A DNA stretch of 64,000 nucleotides from Parascedosporium putredinis (taxonomy: Eukaryota > Ascomycota > Sordariomycetes > Microascales > Microascaceae), in assembly GCA_949357655.1 (NCBI GenBank), contig CASHTG010000012.1, forward strand, positions 2,356,001 through 2,420,000, given 5' to 3'. This document shows positions 60,603-64,000 of this stretch, in pieces. Both the position numbers and the translations under genes were made by a program. The notes beneath the pieces were generated by a model. That model was not told where the DNA came from and did no database searches. It saw nothing but the letters and a program-made list of their open reading frames with translations. Position 1 is the first letter of the stretch, and every line of letters starts with the position of its first letter.

Positions 60603-61365
60603 TCAAAGAAACACGGCAGCAGCGAGGGTAGTCATAGAGACGGCTATAAGGGAAACAAGGCCCACACTGCTCGCTATCGCTGCTCTTCCGGACTGGGGGA
60701 CGCTTCCCGTTGCGCCGCCTTGTCGCTGGCCGGTAGCGGGAGTTGGTTCCGTAGGGACCGAAGTGATGGGGCCAGCTGTCGCTAGGCCACCGGCCATGCT
60801 CAAGGTGGCAGCATCTCCGGTCACCTTTCCGAGGCCTTGCGGTCCGCTTGCTGTGTAATACAGGCCAATATCGGAGTTGCCTGGGTAGAGGTCGGACTTG
60901 ACGGTCGCACCCGTGGTTACTCGTGCAGCGCTAGATTCGATCTGGGCGAAAAGGGATCTAAACGGAGCGGTAGGGGTTCCGGTACAGAGCTGCTCCGAGG
61001 CGCTGGAGAGGACGTTGTTGTAAAATGAACTCTCCCGCTCGCTCCTGTAGCCGTGTATGTAGAGGCACTTCTGGCACGCGTGCCACTCGGCGAAGAAACT
61101 TCCTTTGCACATGCACTGCGCGTGGCCGTCAAAATGAATGGGATCACCGCCCAAGGGCCAGCACATGGTCTCGATGTACTCGATGTGGGCGCAGGGGGAT
61201 AGGCTCGTGAGGGGCGGGAATCGCTGGGTTGCAGATTGAAACATCAAGGCTGGCTTGACGCCGTTCGAATGGGTTACCATTGGGACTCGAGTCGATAGCG
61301 ACGGCGAGGCATGCTGGGAGAATAGCCGACAGGGCAACCAATGTCTGGTACGTTGAGTGCTGCAT
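60603..61365 (-). CDS. Cys-rich secreted GPI-anchored protein
   Basis: Single exon, restored length about 253 residues. Signal peptide: MQHSTYQTLVALSAILPACL then AVA. The mature part starts near a Glu-Arg-Arg (NPFERRQAS) that could be a Kex2-type site. The Cys-rich domain contains SICNPAIP, PCAHIEYIETMCWPLGG, HAQCMCKGSFFAEWHACQ and CLYIHGYR, then an Ala/Ser/Thr-rich stalk. The final hydrophobic stretch after SGR (AAIASSVGLVSLIAVSMTTL, ending AAAVFL) is a GPI signal. It is therefore expected on the outer face of the membrane or in the wall. The frame shifts once near the G run 61216-61218 (one base too many, or two missing), which separates the signal peptide from the rest. Family not recognised; the W/H/C-rich ectodomain might bind metal or heme (speculation). 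Confidence 0.78.
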
Positions 61366-64000
61366 CGTTTCGGCTCGAATAATGAGTCCTTGGGGACTGA
61401 TACTGCCCCAATAGACTCGGCCACTAACCGTCCAGGCGCGCTTTGTCTTTGAGCTTCGTTGTTACGACCTCTTGTTGCTTTTCTTCTTGTTCGGAGGAGT
61501 CAAGCCTTCCTTCGGTCAAAGATGGCCTTTCGTGTCCGTGGATAAGGATGTGAGGTGACTGGCTAAAGAATTCACGGTTGATCTAGACAGGCCACGCTTG
61601 AGCGTCAGGCTCTAAAATAGACTGAGGATCTACCGGGTGGACTGGGAGATGGCGGGCGGCCGGCCTATTCGCATAACCGTCACGTACAAAGGAGGGAAGG
61701 CGAGATCGGGGCGAGCTGGGACAAAAGTGAGGCACGTCCGGAACGACACCTGGTGGGAGAAGTGTGCAACTTTTTTTCTGTCCGGCCCACGATGCCTGGC
61801 TGCGCTTGGCTGAGTGATTGTCTCGGCGGGAGACCGATTGCCTGGAGAAATAGGAGTGGGCCGACTAAGAAGATTCAAGGTTGCGGATGACGATGATCAA
61901 AAAGGACGGGAAGAGGAGGGAGCTGCCTCGGTGGGCTGGGCGTGGCTTCCTTTTCAAAGGAGGTGGGAAAGCGAAGGAAGGCGGGATCAGGGGCGTGCGG
62001 TCAAGGTACACGATGCACGAGAAACACGGTGGGCAAAGAGACATTTTCACTTTAGCGGAAAACACCATATGAGCTGTCTGCGTATAAATTAGCGACAGGT
62101 GGACGAGATCGGTGGGCAGGCCTTCGCGGGGGTGGGAGTGCGAAGGGTGGGTGTCTTGACTTACACGAGAGGCAAAAATCGGCTCCGGGGAACCTCACGA
62201 CGCGCGCCCAGCCCAGAAGCCAAGAGAGTACACCCATCCCATACTCCCGTTCCGCCACATCCACACTCACGATGGAATGGTCGAGAGCAAATACAGGGCG
62301 ATTGAGGAGATGGCTCGCGAAAAATTAACCAGACAAGAAACCGGACAGCTTGAGGCGAGAGCCATCAGAGCGAAACAGTGCCCCTCTCCCCATTCCCATC
62401 CCCCTTCCTCAAGGGAGAGAGGTGAAAAAGGGAGAGACAGGAGGCAAGAGAGAAGAGGGAGGGTGTGGATGTAGCGAGATGGTTCGCAGCCATCGTAGCG
62501 GGTCTTCAGGCTTTTGGAAGATGGTGTTTGCTGTAGAGTGCGGCTTCTTGGCTGTGGGAGTTTTCCCCGCGCGTGTCGGCTAATAGGTGATTGAGACGGC
62601 CAAATTCCATAGTGTCTATATAGTGGCTTTAGTAAGAGGGTTTTTGGGGAACTGGGGAGCTGCAAAGCAATAGAAGCGCGTATTATCAACACATCCATTC
62701 GAGCCGTGAATGCTACTCGTCTGCTCCGTGGCCACCTACCAGTAGGCTTCTGGGAGTGCACGGGGAAAAATAACGGAGAGGAGGGGACAGAGTGAGAAGA
62801 GATGTTGAGAGGGCCCACGTGCGCCGACTGTCGCCGAGCCACCATCCGTGACGATTTACGGTTAGAGGGCCATTGTCAACGGGCAGGGGAGTTAGGCGAA
62901 GAAAGCCAGGCGTAGCTCAAAGGGCCTGGCATGAAAAAGGATTTGCCGGTCCTTCCGCACCATCTCCAGTTCCTTGCTACTAGGCTCATCGCGAAGGAGG
63001 GGGATAAAATGGGGCGGAACACAACATGGAAGGTAAAGGGACAAAAGGCACGAGTATTTTCGAAGATCAATTGCATCGCCCATGCCCTTCCGCCGCCCGA
63101 GGGCGCCCATCCAACTTGATGGGGAAAGCTGGGATCGGTTGGGTCGGCTCTTGCCCGCGCGAGCAGTTTCTTCTTCCTGTGGCATGCGCTCGCGACCTGC
63201 TCACATGGATTGATCGACTCGAGGCTGTTGTTTCCGAGATGTTGGCTGGAACCGGCTTGGCGTTCGCTCCGCGATTCCATTGATCTACAGTTATATCAAG
63301 GTGGGGAACATGGCTTTTCTTCTTTTCTTCATTTTTTTCAGTCGTTTATTTTTTTCCCTTGGCCTCCCTTTCTTCGCCGACTTTCCGCTTCCGTACGCAA
63401 CCAATTGATGAAGCCCCAGGTTGCCCAGAGCTGATCGGAATTAGAACAAGGCCGATCTTGGCTGGGGCCGCTACTGGCTAGATGGGAACCAAAATTCGGG
63501 AGAAAGGAGGGGCAAATGTCCGAAGTGAATGGAGCGCGGGTGTCTGGTGGTGTGGTGCACCGTTCTGGTTCTACATGTAGGGTGTAGGAGATGTTGGATG
63601 CTGGATGCTGGATGGCCGTGGATGTTGGATGAATGTAATGGATCCCTTCGTTTGATCGCATGTACCCAGAAGCGCGGTCCATCGAGGCTCGATGGGCTCG
63701 ACTGTACATGTAATACATTGATGATCTATCCGTGATTGATTGATGACACCCAGACCGCATCCAGCCGGTAATACTTCAATGGGCCCGAGTACCGTGCTGT
63801 CCCGGAACTTCCTCAATGAGCACCAAACAAGCCCGCTGAAGAGGAGAGGGAAAGGGACAGCATGGGTAACATTGAACATTTGCGATCCATCCATCCATGG
63901 ATAGATCTATTAAGTGCTAGCCAGCGGCCTGGGCCCGCAGCATCCACAATGGGGGCACAGCGGCGGGAGGAGACGGGAGGTAAGCACTCAACGGGCTAGT
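61366..64000. other. gene-free right end of the window
   Basis: No supported gene. C/T-rich and purine-rich tracts (for example 62380-62460 and 63318-63360), a GGATGCT tandem repeat at about 63597-63615 and one ATCCATGGAT at 63893-63902 are visible. Promoter of the Cys-rich GPI gene on the left. Confidence 0.5.

Noticed and set aside
61072..61085. 14-bp palindrome TGGCACGCGTGCCA containing ACGCGT
   Set aside because: Lies inside the coding sequence of the Cys-rich GPI protein, in well-formed codons; probably incidental.
2770..61365. Reading the broken genes as pseudogenes, or as programmed frameshifting
   Set aside because: Breaks are too frequent, sit in plain homopolymers and hit essential genes; motifs and splice sites are intact, so sequencing indels explain them better.
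62267..62845. 192-codon minus-strand frame
   Set aside because: No recognisable motif and no supporting splice or promoter structure.
1..64000. Biosynthetic gene cluster, CRISPR array, prophage or viral element
   Set aside because: No polyketide or peptide synthase, terpene cyclase, regular spacer repeats, or viral genes are visible; gene content is ordinary fungal housekeeping.

Overview
The window is nuclear DNA of a filamentous ascomycete (Pezizomycotina, most likely a Sordariomycete; Hypocreales is a guess). The signs are short GT-AG introns of about 60-160 nt, an EsdC-type glycogen-binding protein, an Atf1/AtfA bZIP factor, fungal-type Cdt1 and Dsn1, and GPI-anchored secreted proteins. 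I support 16 protein-coding genes in 64 kb. They are separated by long, apparently non-coding stretches, several of 3-9 kb. I see no rRNA, tRNA, intact transposon, CRISPR array or biosynthetic gene cluster.

Layout. 2.8-4.1 kb: secreted Pro/Gly-rich GPI protein (+). 5.3-6.1 kb: EsdC-like protein (-). 10.7-11.6 kb: HD-domain phosphohydrolase (+), convergent with an amidohydrolase-2 family protein at 11.9-13.0 kb (-). 17.9-21.2 kb: very long serine/basic-rich disordered protein (+). 22.6-23.6 kb: U1 snRNP protein C (-), divergent from the p24 cargo receptor Erv25 (+, 24.2-25.2 kb). 26.0-26.8 kb: SDH flavinylation factor Sdh5 (+), convergent with kinetochore protein Dsn1 (-, 27.4-29.2 kb). 30.8-32.6 kb: Atf1-type bZIP (-). 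36.3-37.4 kb: GST-like protein (-). 46.1-46.4 kb: small unknown protein (+). 47.8-49.3 kb: Cdt1 (+), convergent with coactivator MBF1 (-, 50.1-50.6 kb). 52.0-52.8 kb: GFA/CENP-V-like zinc protein (-). 56.5-58.5 kb: DUF1365 membrane protein (-). 60.6-61.4 kb: Cys-rich GPI protein (-).

The genes are mainly housekeeping: splicing, ER-Golgi traffic, mitochondrial complex II assembly, kinetochore, replication licensing and stress transcription. No operon-like or pathway cluster is evident.

The most important property of the sequence is that 13 of the 16 genes are broken by single-base frame changes. Nearly all are one base missing from a homopolymer run, mostly C or G. Essential genes (U1-C, Dsn1, Cdt1) are hit at the same rate as dispensable ones, so these are best read as uncorrected sequencing indels, not pseudogenes. 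Erv25, Sdh5 and MBF1 read cleanly. Coordinates of broken genes are given for the whole locus, with break positions noted.

I did not find a convincing new multi-gene system. The best leads are a hairpin built from MluI cell-cycle boxes upstream of CDT1, a 6-nt microexon in U1-C, a perfect CRE just upstream of the GST-like gene in a window that also encodes the Atf1-type factor, and a dispersed palindromic ATCCATGGAT/ATGGATCCAT motif that is far commoner than chance.
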